From the NCBI GenBank assembly GCA_034436355.1, contig DAOTVQ010000043.1, forward strand, positions 124,001 to 188,000: 64,000 nt of DNA, in the 5' to 3' direction. This DNA comes from CP2-2F sp034436355. Its GTDB lineage: Bacteria > Chloroflexota > Anaerolineae > Aggregatilineales > UBA2796. The position numbers and the translations under genes are program-made. Below, piece by piece: positions 40,837 through 49,808 of the stretch. The stretch's first letter is position 1. Each line of letters begins with the position of its first letter. The notes beneath the pieces were generated by a model, which was not told where the DNA came from, ran no database searches, and saw only the letters and a list, made by a program, of their open reading frames with translations.

Positions 40837-42903
40837 TCAATCCCCGGCGATTTGCAGGCTGCCCGGCGCACGCGCTTCTGCCACCTTTTCCGCCAATTCA
40901 CGGCGCGGATCGGGATAGGCTGCCAAAAGCGTGCCAATCATCAGCAGGATGCCGCCCCACCAAATCAGGTTGACCAACGGATTGAGGTAGACCTTGAAGG
41001 TGATCCTATCGCCCTGATGATTGGTCAGCAGCACATAAAAATCGCTCTCCAGCGTCGTGTGCTGCCCGGCGATGCTCATCGGCGTGCCGCGCTCGCCGAA
41101 GAAATCCTTGCGCGGACGTATCTCGCCCACGTACTGCCCATCGCGGAATACGCTCACATTGGCGATGATCATTGTGCGCCCATCATCTGCAGTTGCCTCA
41201 AAGGCGTCATTATAGCGCATGGTCATGTTGCCAAGCGTGATCGTCTGCCCTGCACTGAGCGTCTGCTGCGTTTCCTGCTGATAGACTGTGCTTGCCACCA
41301 CACCGATCCCGATCACCACAACGGCGAGGTGGATGAAATAGCCACCGTAGCGGCTGCGATTGCGCTCAAAAAGCCGATTGAGCGCCGTAACGAAATTTTC
41401 GCCACGCGCCATGCGCGCCCGCACGCCGCGATAGTATTCCCACAGCACGGTGTAGCCGGCGAGGAAGATCATCCCGTAGCTGAGGAAGGCGCCCGGCTCG
41501 CGTGTGCCAAGCACGATCAGGCTAAGCACAGTGAAGAAGGTTAGCAGCAACGGCACGCGCAGCGCCATTCCAAGCGCCCGCCATGAAGCGCGCTTCCATG
41601 CGACGGCAGGTGCCACGCCCATCAGCACATAGATTGCCCCGAAGAGCGGCACGACGACGGCGTTATAGTATTCCGCGCCGAGCGTGATTGGCTGCCCCGT
41701 CAGCAGTTCGGTGAAGACAGGTGCATACGTTCCCCACAGCACCATGATCACCACGCCAATAAATAACCAGTTGTTCAAAATGAACATGCTCTCACGGCTG
41801 AGCAAGCCTTCTAGCCGATGATCAGACGCCAGCTCACCACGGCTCCAGCGCCATGCCCACAGCCCTAAGCAGCCAAGCGTTGCCGCGCCGAAAAAAAGCA
41901 GCAGCGGCATCCCGATATTGCTTTGCGCGAAGCTGTGGACGCTTGCCACAATGCCGCTGCGCGTGCTAAAGGTGCCAAGGATAACCAGCAGAAAGGTGAA
42001 GATGATCAGGAACATATTCCACGTCTTGAGCATCCCGCGCCGTTCCTGAATCATGATGCTGTGCAGAAACGCTGTGCCAGTCAGCCACGGCAGCAGTGCC
42101 ACATTCTCGACCGGATCCCAGCCCCAGTAGCCGCCCCAGCCCAGCACGTCATATGCCCAACGCCCACCTAGGATCAAGCCCGCACTCAGGAATAACCACG
42201 CAATCAGCGTCCAGCGGCGCGTGGCGCGTATCCAGTTGGTGTTAAGCTGACCGCTGGCAAGGGCAGCCATCGCAAAGGCGAACGGGATGGTCATACCGAC
42301 GTAGCCGCCATAGAGCATGGGCGGATGAATGACCATGCCGAAATGCCGCAGCAACGGATTCAAGCCCTGCCCATCACGCGGGAAGAACAGCACCGCCTCT
42401 GGCGACGGCTGAAAGACGCTTGCCACAGGCTGCGCCGCGTTGGGCAGCAGCCAAAAGCGCGCAAACGGATTCTCGTACAGCACGACCAGAATCATGAAGA
42501 ACGCCAGCACAATGGCTGAAAAAGTAACCATCCATGGCATGAGGCGGCGTTCACTGCGCCAGTTGATCAGCACAGCCACACCGACGAAGGCACTCAACAT
42601 CCATGACCAGAACATCAGCGAACCCGGCTGACCGCCCCACAACGCCGTAATTTTGAAGAAGGTCGGCTCGCTGATCTGCGTGACCGACCAGACGTATTGA
42701 ATTTCAAAATGTCCCGTCAGTTGGGCAACCACCATCGCAAGGCAGGCGATGCTCAGCAGCGGCAGGGTGAATAACAAGCTGTTGCGCGCACTCACAATCC
42801 AGCGGTCAGCCTGATTCAGGGCGCCATACATACCGATCAAGGCGGCAAACACAGCGCAAATCAGCGCTAAGCCTGTTGTAACAATTCCCAGTTCAGCCAG
42901 CAT
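40837..42903 (-). CDS. ccmF: Heme lyase CcmF
   Basis: The 688-aa membrane protein has about 14 to 15 helices and the WWD heme-handling segment GWGGYWGWDPVENVALLPWL. Other family landmarks are FKITALWGGQPGSLMFW and FSTRSGIVASVHSFAQ, and the extracellular His-bearing loops. With CcmH it attaches heme covalently to CxxCH motifs. The multiheme cytochromes at 12097-15988 and 37477-39405 would be among its clients. ccmA, B, C and E are not in this window. The FAD-dependent oxidoreductase gene ends 10 nt upstream on the same strand. Confidence 0.95.
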   Translation of the reverse strand: MLAELGIVTTGLALICAVFAALIGMYGALNQADRWIVSARNSLLFTLPLLSIACLAMVVAQLTGHFEIQYVWSVTQISEPTFFKITALWGGQPGSLMFWSWMLSAFVGVAVLINWRSERRLMPWMVTFSAIVLAFFMILVVLYENPFARFWLLPNAAQPVASVFQPSPEAVLFFPRDGQGLNPLLRHFGMVIHPPMLYGGYVGMTIPFAFAMAALASGQLNTNWIRATRRWTLIAWLFLSAGLILGGRWAYDVLGWGGYWGWDPVENVALLPWLTGTAFLHSIMIQERRGMLKTWNMFLIIFTFLLVILGTFSTRSGIVASVHSFAQSNIGMPLLLFFGAATLGCLGLWAWRWSRGELASDHRLEGLLSRESMFILNNWLFIGVVIMVLWGTYAPVFTELLTGQPITLGAEYYNAVVVPLFGAIYVLMGVAPAVAWKRASWRALGMALRVPLLLTFFTVLSLIVLGTREPGAFLSYGMIFLAGYTVLWEYYRGVRARMARGENFVTALNRLFERNRSRYGGYFIHLAVVVIGIGVVASTVYQQETQQTLSAGQTITLGNMTMRYNDAFEATADDGRTMIIANVSVFRDGQYVGEIRPRKDFFGERGTPMSIAGQHTTLESDFYVLLTNHQGDRITFKVYLNPLVNLIWWGGILLMIGTLLAAYPDPRRELAEKVAEARAPGSLQIAGD

Positions 42904-42913
42904 AGGTCACCTC

Positions 42914-44362
42914 CTACTTGCGCCGCAGAGCGCCCAACCCATTGAACATCATAATCGCAGGCAGCGCGAAAAGCCACCCCAAGCAGCCTAGCCGCTGCTG
43001 ATAGGAACTCGTCTCATGCACACCCTGAGCGCGCTGGCTTGGCAGCGGTGGCACCGCCGATGGACTCAGCTCACCGGTCAGGGTGCGGCGTGCATCCCGC
43101 ACCACGCCTTTGGCAACCGTAAGAATGACGCGGCGTGTGGTCATTAATGTATCGGCACTGCCCATGCGCGAAGGCACCCGCGCCAAGACTTCCGAGACTT
43201 CGGGGCTTTCCATCAGATAGCGTCCGAGCAAGCGCTGAAAGCCATTCGACGGCGCGAGGTTGGCGCGTGCGGCAAGCGTGTTGAAATAAACGGGCAAAGT
43301 CTCTGCCTCTAGCGACTCTTTGTAGCGCGACATCGCTGTGATGTAGCCAAAGCTGCCGCGTTTATATGCCAAATACTGCTCAGCAAACGCCTTCGCGCTG
43401 AAAATGGCATCATAAATACCCTGCCCGCCGAGTGGGTCTTTGTGATGGACAGCATCACCGACCAACGCCCAGCCGGCGCCAAACGGCTGCCGATAGTAGT
43501 TGGGCGTGTGCTTCAAGCCGCGCACCGTCGTGATGCGCTCTGCGCCCTGCAAGCGCGCCCATACACGCGGCGCATTTTGCAACAGCGCCGTGTAGAGTGC
43601 TTCTGGCTCGCCCGCGCCCTGCGAAAAGCGCGCAACGGTCTGGCTGTGTGCTTCGCAAACGACGGCTGTCGTGCCATCGGCGCTGTCCATCATCAGGTAG
43701 CCTAATCCATCCAATGTGCCGTGCGCCACCATCAGCGGCTCGTCAATGTCATAAGGCTGCACATGCCGCCAATAGGCATAGTAGAGCGAGGTGGTTGGTG
43801 CATCATCCACATTGTAGAAGGGTGCGTTCACCTTGCGCGCCACCAATGACCAGCGCCCATCGGCACCGACGACCATCTCAGCGTAGAAAGTCTCCAGATC
43901 GCGGCTGCCATGCCGTCTGCCTGTCACGCCGATCACGCGCTCGCCTTCCCACAGCAAGTCGCTAACACCAAAGCCCTGCAAGGCGGTCACGCCGTCTGTA
44001 TTGGCAGCCTGTTCCCACAGCGCGTTATCAAAGCGCGCCCGATCAATGGCGTAGGCATAGTCGCGCCCGCGATCTTCGGGGATGGTTGCCACAGCGCGGA
44101 AGTAATCCCGCGATTCGCTGATCATCTTGCGGATTTTGGGCGTGTTATGGGCGTAGGCTGCCTCATCAGCACCGATCTCATCCAGCAGCGCCATTGTGCA
44201 GGCGTAGATGATCGGGCTGGAAACAGCGGGCAGGCTTGGGAAAGTTGCCCGATCCAAGAGCAGGACGCGCAAACCAGCTTGGGCAAGGCGCGTGGCTAAG
44301 GTGGCGCCGGCAGGTCTGCCACCAACGATGATCACATCAAAGCGTGCTTCTGATAAAGGCAT
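42914..44362 (-). CDS. FAD-dependent oxidoreductase, geranylgeranyl-reductase-like
   Basis: The start is set at the ATG at 44362 (MPLSEARFDVIIVGGRPAG), because the longer frame to 44503 lacks a sensible N-terminus. The 482-aa flavoprotein has the FAD Rossmann motif VIIVGGRPAGATLATRLAQAG, the mid-protein MVVGADGRWS and the second FAD motif VGDAVHHKDPLGGQGIYDAI. Such proteins include geranylgeranyl reductases, halogenases and other monooxygenase-like enzymes; the substrate is not identifiable. The C-terminus ends in a hydrophobic stretch, possibly membrane-contacting. It heads the minus-strand run that continues into ccmF, so it may be co-transcribed with it. Confidence 0.87.
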   Translation of the reverse strand: MPLSEARFDVIIVGGRPAGATLATRLAQAGLRVLLLDRATFPSLPAVSSPIIYACTMALLDEIGADEAAYAHNTPKIRKMISESRDYFRAVATIPEDRGRDYAYAIDRARFDNALWEQAANTDGVTALQGFGVSDLLWEGERVIGVTGRRHGSRDLETFYAEMVVGADGRWSLVARKVNAPFYNVDDAPTTSLYYAYWRHVQPYDIDEPLMVAHGTLDGLGYLMMDSADGTTAVVCEAHSQTVARFSQGAGEPEALYTALLQNAPRVWARLQGAERITTVRGLKHTPNYYRQPFGAGWALVGDAVHHKDPLGGQGIYDAIFSAKAFAEQYLAYKRGSFGYITAMSRYKESLEAETLPVYFNTLAARANLAPSNGFQRLLGRYLMESPEVSEVLARVPSRMGSADTLMTTRRVILTVAKGVVRDARRTLTGELSPSAVPPLPSQRAQGVHETSSYQQRLGCLGWLFALPAIMMFNGLGALRRK

Positions 44363-44513
44363 CGTCAAACATCTCGATAAAACTTGTGGGCGTGCTGCCA
44401 AGATTGTAACAAAATTCACGTTCAGTTGCCGAATGCGGCGTGCGCCTAACTTACCCAATCTGCACCTTTTGGGATACACTTTAAGGTGCGTGGCATTCAG
44501 CAAGGAAGTTCAG

Positions 44514-45305
44514 GTGCAGCGGATTGAGCCTGCTGGCGGTGCAGTCTATTATCAATTTGAGATGTGGGCAAATCACAGCCTGCTGCGGCACGGAGTCTTT
44601 ACGCGGCTGGGCGGCAGCAGCCAACCACCTTTCGATGCCCTGAACGTGGGCGGCACAGTTGGCGATGCTATTGAGCATGTGCGCGCCAACCTCAACCAAA
44701 TCTACGAAACGCTGGGCATGGAGGGCAGCCGCGCTTGCACGGTTTGGCAAGTTCACAGCGCGGATAGCATTGTGGTGAGCAGCCGCCCACAGGGCAGGCA
44801 GTGGTTGGCGCGTGCTGACGGCATGGTGACAGATCGGCGTGGTGTGCCGCTAACAATGCGCTTTGCCGATTGCACACCGATTTTGCTCTATGATCCGAAG
44901 CATCACGCAATCGGGATCGCACATGCGGGCTGGCGGGGGACAGTCAACGGGGCTGCTGTGAGCGCCTTGCGCGCCATGCAGACCGCCTATGGCACGCAGC
45001 CCGCCGATGTGCAGGCAGCCATCGGACCGAGCATTAGCGTAGAGCGCTATCAGGTGGGTGAGGAAGTGGTGCAGGCGGCTGCCCACGCCTTTGGCAGCCT
45101 AGAGGGCATCATCCGCCGCGCCGAAGATGGCAGCGCCTATTTTGACTTGTGGGAGGCGAATCGGCAGGCGTTGGCGCGAGCGGGAGTCCGCCACATTGAG
45201 ATCAGCGGCATTTGCACAGCCACACATACTAATGAGTTTTACTCGCACCGTGCCGAACGCGGCAAAACAGGTCGCTTTGCTGCCGTTTTTATGTTGGGTG
45301 AATGA
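44514..45305 (+). CDS. pgeF: Purine nucleoside phosphorylase/oxidase family protein (YfiH/YlmD, DUF152)
   Basis: The start is a GTG at 44514 with AAGGAAG 5 nt upstream, giving 263 aa, the normal family length; the frame is open further upstream but overlaps the divergent flavoprotein gene. Family marks are WQVHSADSIVV, the metal-ligand Cys in FADCTPILLYDP, the HAGWRGTVNGA motif and IGPSISVERYQVGEEV. Members bind zinc or copper near these His/Cys residues; described roles include adenosine/inosine cleavage and correction of peptidoglycan-editing errors. It is coupled to yggS by an ATGA overlap. Confidence 0.9.
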   Translation: MQRIEPAGGAVYYQFEMWANHSLLRHGVFTRLGGSSQPPFDALNVGGTVGDAIEHVRANLNQIYETLGMEGSRACTVWQVHSADSIVVSSRPQGRQWLARADGMVTDRRGVPLTMRFADCTPILLYDPKHHAIGIAHAGWRGTVNGAAVSALRAMQTAYGTQPADVQAAIGPSISVERYQVGEEVVQAAAHAFGSLEGIIRRAEDGSAYFDLWEANRQALARAGVRHIEISGICTATHTNEFYSHRAERGKTGRFAAVFMLGE

Positions 45306-46033
45306 TGATGAGCGCACTTGCCGAACGTTTAGAAGCAGTCCGCCTTGAGATCGCCGCAGCTTGCCAGCGTGTCAATCGCCCGGTGGACTCGGTGACGCTG
45401 ATCGCGGTCAGCAAAACGCACCCAAGCAGCCTTATCCAAGAGGCAATAGGTTATGGGCAGCTCGATTTTGGCGAAAGCCGCGTTGAAGAAGCACTCCGCA
45501 AGATCGGTGAGATCGGCGGCGCCGCCACATGGCATATGATTGGGCATGTGCAAAGCCGCAAAGCAAAGGATGTCATCGCGCTCTTCGACTGCGTTCACTC
45601 GTTGGATAGTGCGCGCTTGGCAGAGCGCTATGCACGCCTGCTTGCCGAAGGCGTGCGTGACTCGCGCCCATTCCGTGTTCTAATTGAGGTCAATATCTCA
45701 GGCGAACTGACTAAAAGCGGTGTTCAGGCTGCCAATTGGCAAGCTAACCGTGCTGTGCGCGAAATGCTGTGGGCAGAGGTGCGCCAAATGGTTGGGCTGC
45801 CGCGTGTGGAAGTGGAAGGGTTGATGACCATCGCGCCGATTGTGAGCAACCCGGAGCAGGCACGCCCTTATTTTGCCAGCTTGCGCGCCCTGCGTGATGC
45901 ACTTGCCGAAGATTTTCCGCAGGCAAGGTGGGAGTGCCTGAGCATGGGCATGACGGATGACTACCCGATTGCTATTGAAGAAGGTGCAACGCACATCCGT
46001 GTTGGGCGTGCCATTTTTGGCGAACGTAGCTAA
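45302..46033 (+). CDS. yggS: YggS-family PLP homeostasis protein
   Basis: The 243-aa protein is the single-domain PLP-binding barrel of the YggS/PLPBP family. The PLP lysine sits in LIAVSKTHP, and FGESRVEEALRK, WHMIGHVQSRKA, VLIEVNISGELTKSG, MVGLPRVEVEGLMTIAP and LSMGMTDDYPIAIEEGATHIRVG are all present. It has no known catalytic activity and buffers cellular PLP. Translation is coupled to pgeF by a 4-nt overlap, with two possible ATGs in tandem at 45302 and 45305. Confidence 0.95.
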   Translation: MMMSALAERLEAVRLEIAAACQRVNRPVDSVTLIAVSKTHPSSLIQEAIGYGQLDFGESRVEEALRKIGEIGGAATWHMIGHVQSRKAKDVIALFDCVHSLDSARLAERYARLLAEGVRDSRPFRVLIEVNISGELTKSGVQAANWQANRAVREMLWAEVRQMVGLPRVEVEGLMTIAPIVSNPEQARPYFASLRALRDALAEDFPQARWECLSMGMTDDYPIAIEEGATHIRVGRAIFGERS

Positions 46034-46139
46034 AAGCTGCGACTAGACAGCGCCTTGTGCGTATAGCTAAATGTACAAGCCAACTTGCATTCAACGGGTG
46101 TAGTGCGGCATACTGCACCATCCTTAAGGAGTAGTTTCA

Positions 46140-46403
46140 ATGTTGCTGATTGAACTGGTACGGTTCATCTTTCTCATCTTTCAATTGCTCATCTTGGCAC
46201 GCATTTTGATGAGCTGGCTCAACCCTGATCCCAACAATGCGCTAGTCAGCGTTGTTCATCAACTGACCGAGCCGATCTTGGCGCCCATTCGCCGCTTGCT
46301 GCCGCCGAGCGGCATGTTTGATTTCAGCCCATTGGTGGCAATGATCGGCTCAATCGTGCTGGAGGCACTCATCATCCAGTTCATTATCGCCCTGTTGCGC
46401 TAA
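46140..46403 (+). CDS. YggT-family membrane protein
   Basis: The 87-aa protein has two membrane helices flanking the family signature ILMSWLNPDPNNALVSVVHQLTEPILAPIRRLLPPSGMFDFSPLVAM. Family members (YlmG in Gram-positives, CCB3 in plastids) are linked to cell division or cytochrome assembly. AAGGAG lies 8 nt before the ATG. It lies 106 nt after yggS. In Firmicutes sepF sits between these two genes; no sepF is visible here. Confidence 0.93.
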   Translation: MLLIELVRFIFLIFQLLILARILMSWLNPDPNNALVSVVHQLTEPILAPIRRLLPPSGMFDFSPLVAMIGSIVLEALIIQFIIALLR

Positions 46404-46451
46404 AAGATAACTTATCCAAAGCGGGCGGCAGGTTGCTGCTTTTTTCGCTAG

Positions 46452-46479
46452 TTGCTACACGGCTTTTTTAAGCTATCAT
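46452..46479 (+). promoter_or_regulatory. Possible promoter of the yggU-like gene
   Basis: TTGCTA (46452-46457) and TATCAT (46474-46479) are spaced by 16 bp, downstream of a weak hairpin-plus-T6 at about 46428-46445. It would give the DUF167 gene its own start, with AAGGAG 6 nt before the ATG at 46511. Confidence 0.45.
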
Positions 46480-46510
46480 TAGAGCATGAGCCACAGATAA
46501 GGAGTCGGGC

Positions 46511-46849
46511 ATGAACCGCAAGCTAGAGGATTTCAACATCACGGATCGTCGGCATGGCGCAGCGTTTGCCGTGCGAATTGTGACCCGCGCACCACGCGAT
46601 GAGGTTGTTGGTGTGCAAGAAGGCGGCAGCGTCAAAATCCGCCTCACTGCCTCACCCTCGGAAGGGCAAGCCAATATTGCTTTGATCAAGTTCCTCTCTG
46701 CACGCTTGGGTGTGCCAGAAAGCGCCGTCGAGATAGTTGCTGGGCAAGATCGCCGTGACAAGATGATCTCGGTGGAAGGCATCAGCGTTGAGGACGTAGA
46801 AGAACGCCTGAAACCTGATGAAGGCGCAGTGGACGACGACTCTGAATAG
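46511..46849 (+). CDS. DUF167/YggU-family protein
   Basis: The 112-aa protein is mostly the DUF167 domain: AAFAVRIVTRAPRDEVVGVQEGGSVKIRLTA, then SEGQANIALIKFLSARLGVPESAVEIVAGQDRRDKMISV. The GQAN and DKMI stretches are the family hallmark. The function is unknown; the alpha/beta fold is small and cytosolic. It closes the pgeF-yggS-yggT-yggU cluster and faces the response regulator gene on the other strand. Confidence 0.93.
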   Translation: MNRKLEDFNITDRRHGAAFAVRIVTRAPRDEVVGVQEGGSVKIRLTASPSEGQANIALIKFLSARLGVPESAVEIVAGQDRRDKMISVEGISVEDVEERLKPDEGAVDDDSE

Positions 46850-46856
46850 GTAAACA

Positions 46857-46888
46857 ACAGACGCACAGTTAAGCCACCGTGCGTCTGT
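46857..46888. terminator. 10-bp hairpin between convergent yggU-like and response-regulator genes
   Basis: ACAGACGCAC and GTGCGTCTGT form a perfect 10-bp stem with a 12-nt loop, immediately after the yggU stop and 11 nt after the regulator stop. There is no U-tract on either side. Confidence 0.6.
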
Positions 46889-46899
46889 GTGGTGTGGTG

Positions 46900-47625
46900 C
46901 TAGACTCCAGCGCTTTCTGCATCTGCCTCATGCCGCTGAAGGCGATAGCCAATGCCCGGCTCGTTCAAGATGTATTCAGGGTTGGTTGGGTCTAGCTCCA
47001 CCTTTTGGCGTAAGCGCCAGATCGTTGCCCTCAGGATATGCACATCATCGGCATATTCTGCGCCCCACACATGCGCCAATAAATAATCATGAGTTAGTAC
47101 ACGGTTGGTGTTTTCTGCCATCGTCACCAATAAGCGATATTCAGTCGGCGTTAGGTGAACGCCTTTGCGGTTAATGGTCACTTGTCGTGCGGCATAATCA
47201 ATGCGAAGTGCCTTGTTTTCATAGAAGGTGGCGCGTTGGGTGGTGGGTTCGGCAGGGCGGTAGCGGCGCAAGACTGCCACAATGCGGGCTTGGAGTTCGC
47301 GTGCGCCAAAGGGCTTGGTGATGTAATCATCTGCGCCCAGCATAAGTACCTTCACTTTGTCTTCTTCGGTGTCATTCGCCGTCAGCACAATGATGGGCAT
47401 ATCGTGGCTGCGGCAAATATTCTCCAGTACTTCCAAGCCACTCATGCGCGGCAGGCGCAGGTCTAGCAGCACCAAATTGGGGCGATTTTCCTGCACCAGC
47501 TCAAGGGCTTTCACGCCGTCGGGCGCTACCAACACATCGTAGCCCGACATTTGCAGGCTGCTCCGCAAGTAACGCGAGACACGCGGCTCGTCCTCTACAA
47601 CCAGAATTAATGGATTTTCTCGCAT
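46900..47625 (-). CDS. OmpR/PhoB-type response regulator, orphan
   Basis: The 241-aa protein has a receiver domain (about 7-120) with the acidic pair ED (11-12), phosphoacceptor Asp55 in LVLLDLRLPRMSG, and the Lys of YITKPFG. The winged-helix DNA-binding domain (about 140-228) has LTPTEYRLLVTMAENTNRVLTHDYLLAHVWG. It resembles KdpE-type regulators. No kinase gene is adjacent; the histidine kinase at 1365-2957 is far away and need not be its partner. A TTGACA at 47692-47687 (minus strand) could be part of its promoter, but no good -10 is at 17 bp. Confidence 0.93.
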   Translation of the reverse strand: MRENPLILVVEDEPRVSRYLRSSLQMSGYDVLVAPDGVKALELVQENRPNLVLLDLRLPRMSGLEVLENICRSHDMPIIVLTANDTEEDKVKVLMLGADDYITKPFGARELQARIVAVLRRYRPAEPTTQRATFYENKALRIDYAARQVTINRKGVHLTPTEYRLLVTMAENTNRVLTHDYLLAHVWGAEYADDVHILRATIWRLRQKVELDPTNPEYILNEPGIGYRLQRHEADAESAGV

Positions 47626-47838
47626 AGTTTGCTCTGCCTAGACCATCGTTACAAAGTTCATTACACCTATAGAGTATACGGCAAGTTGTCAATAATTGTT
47701 ACTATTTGGTTTCTAAAAAGAAGCGGAGTCAGGCTGTCCTAGCGGCACTGCCCACTGTTCGAGTGGCTGTGTCGCTGTGCGTTGCGCCGCCGCCGCCCGC
47801 GATCTATACTTACAAGTGTCTTTATCAGCTTGCTATGA

Positions 47839-48795
47839 TTGGGAGTGTGTGCCATTCGCCACCTAACGCTCTTTATTGTGGTTGCCTTTCTTTTGGCAGC
47901 CTGCGGCGCAGATCGCCCTGCGGCAACACCACTGCCCACACCCACGCGGACACCCACACCGCTTTCCCAGCCGCTGCCAACCGTCGCCACCACCGTGCCG
48001 CTTGGCGCGGAGTCGCGTCCGTTCCCGCTTGTGATCGTCTCAGATGATCTGAACGCCGACGGCAGCGCCCTGGAGCAGGCATTACGCGCTCAGACGGGCT
48101 TCAGCTTCCGCGTAGAATTTTACACCAGCGGCGCACAAGCGCTCGCCGTGCTGTGTGCCGATCTGCCAGCGATTGGCATCTTGGATGGCTGGACTCTCTT
48201 GGCGGCACAGGCACGCGGCTGCGGTCTGCCTTTACTTTTTGTGGAACAAGCAGAAGGCACACGCCGTGTCACAGGCACTAGCAGCCAGATTCTCGCTGCA
48301 ACAGGCAGTGGCATCAGCGGTGTTGGCAACTTTGCCAGCCGCGATTTTTGCCGTGTGAATGATGGCGGCTTGGCAGATTGGATTTTGCCCGTGCTTGCTA
48401 TGCGTAGCAGTGGCTTTGATCCGTTCCTCAGCTTCCGCACTGTGCGCCGCTTGCCGGATGTGCCTTCTCTGCTGCGCGCTGTGGCGCTTAACGAATGCAT
48501 CGGTGCCATCGAGGCTGGCACGCTCAGCCGCTACCGTGTAGAGGGCTTAAATTTGCAGCAGGCGCTGCGTGTTGTGCTAACCACACCAGAAGTGCCGCTG
48601 GGCGGCTTGGTTGTCTCGCCATTAATGCCAACCAGTCTCAGCGCACAGGTGCGCCAAGTGTTTGTTGAAGATCGGGCAGCATGGCGCGACGCAGTCAATG
48701 CAAACGCCTTTGTGCCTGCTGATCCAACACGGGTGAATGCTTTGGATACGCTGCTGCGGCTTGCCGCGCTTGACTTGCTAACTGCCAGCCGATAG
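47839..48795 (+). CDS. Lipoprotein of the PhnD-like periplasmic binding family
   Basis: The protein has about 318 aa. The N-terminus is a lipoprotein signal (LFIVVAFLLAACGADRP) followed by a Thr/Pro linker. The mature part looks like a type 2 periplasmic binding fold of the phosphate/phosphonate (PhnD-like) group: PLVIVSDDLNADGSALEQALRAQ, TGSGISGVGNFASRDFCRVNDGG and NECIGAIEAGTLSRY. No ABC permease is adjacent, so it may be a sensor-type or orphan binding protein. The start is unclear: TTG at 47839 and GTG at 47845 are in frame but have poor spacing, and a GGGAG at 47841-47845 would suit an ATT at 47854. Confidence 0.72.
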   Translation: MGVCAIRHLTLFIVVAFLLAACGADRPAATPLPTPTRTPTPLSQPLPTVATTVPLGAESRPFPLVIVSDDLNADGSALEQALRAQTGFSFRVEFYTSGAQALAVLCADLPAIGILDGWTLLAAQARGCGLPLLFVEQAEGTRRVTGTSSQILAATGSGISGVGNFASRDFCRVNDGGLADWILPVLAMRSSGFDPFLSFRTVRRLPDVPSLLRAVALNECIGAIEAGTLSRYRVEGLNLQQALRVVLTTPEVPLGGLVVSPLMPTSLSAQVRQVFVEDRAAWRDAVNANAFVPADPTRVNALDTLLRLAALDLLTASR

Positions 48796-48803
48796 CGCGC
48801 CGC

Positions 48804-49808
48804 ATGGCTACCGAATCAGCGCTGCTTTTGCCGTCCGACTTGGCGGTCATCATTGTCACGTGGAATGTGCGCGATCTGGTGCTGGAGTCGCTGCGAACGC
48901 TGACTGCCGATCTGGCAACCAGCGGCTTGGACTGGGGCGTTTGGGTGGTGGATAATGCCTCTAGCGATGGCACACCAGAGGCGATCCGCGCTGCTGCCTT
49001 CGACGGTGTGCGCCTGATCGAGAGTGGGGCGAACCTTGGCTTTGGTGCAGGTAATAACCTTGCGTTGCGTGCGCTTGGCTTCAGCGATTCACCCACCAAA
49101 CGGGTGCCAAACGCGCCGCGTGCGGTCTTCCTGCTCAACCCTGATACGCTTGTGCATCACGGTGCCGTGAGCGCGCTTTACCGTGTTTTGTTCGGCTTGC
49201 CCTATGCGGGCTTGGTTGGCGCACGGCTTACTTACGAAGATGGCACGCTGCAACATAGCGCCTTTCGCTTCCCCGGACTAACGCAGATCGCACTTGACTT
49301 GCTGCCACTGCCGCCCGCCCTGCATGGCAGGCTTTATGAGAGCGTCCTGAACGGGCGCTATCCGCGCCGTCGCTACGCGCCTGATCAGCCGCCTTTTGCC
49401 GTGGAGCATACGCTTGGCGCTGCGATGATGCTGCGCCGCGAGGCAATTGCAGCGGCGGGGCTTTTTGATGAGGGCTACTTCATGTATGCCGAAGAGGTAG
49501 ACTGGAGTATGCGGATTCGTCGTGCTGGCTGGGAAATTTACCTTGTGCCAAGCGCGCATATCACACACCTTGAAGGGCGCAGCACACGCCAAGTGCGCGC
49601 ACAGAGCATTGTGAACTTATGGCGCAGCCGCCTGCGCTTTTACCGTAAGTTTTATACGCCGCTGCGTGCGCTGCTGGCAAAGTGGCTCATTCGGCTTGGG
49701 ATGCGCTTTCAAATTGGCAAGGCACAGCGTAGGGCAGCACGGGGCGAACTCTCCGCCGCCGAACGTGATGCGCTAATCAGCGCTTACCGTGAGGTGATGC
49801 GCTTGTGA
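48804..49808 (+). CDS. GT2 glycosyltransferase, rhamnosyltransferase-like
   Basis: The 334-aa enzyme has a GT-A fold: AVIIVTWNVRDLVLESLRTL at the N-terminus, VVDNASSDGTPEA for the donor-binding Asp, VFLLNPDTLVHHGAV as DxD-like motif and GAAMMLRREAIAAAGLFDEGYFMYAEEVDWSMRIRRAGWEI as acceptor loop. It probably adds a deoxyhexose or hexose to a surface polysaccharide. It starts 8 nt after the lipoprotein gene and overlaps the next GT2 gene by 4 nt, so three genes form one operon. Confidence 0.93.
   Translation: MATESALLLPSDLAVIIVTWNVRDLVLESLRTLTADLATSGLDWGVWVVDNASSDGTPEAIRAAAFDGVRLIESGANLGFGAGNNLALRALGFSDSPTKRVPNAPRAVFLLNPDTLVHHGAVSALYRVLFGLPYAGLVGARLTYEDGTLQHSAFRFPGLTQIALDLLPLPPALHGRLYESVLNGRYPRRRYAPDQPPFAVEHTLGAAMMLRREAIAAAGLFDEGYFMYAEEVDWSMRIRRAGWEIYLVPSAHITHLEGRSTRQVRAQSIVNLWRSRLRFYRKFYTPLRALLAKWLIRLGMRFQIGKAQRRAARGELSAAERDALISAYREVMRL

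Noticed and set aside
44208..44513. Earlier start of the pgeF gene
   Set aside because: It would overlap the divergent flavoprotein gene; the GTG at 44514 has a good ribosome-binding site and gives the usual family length.
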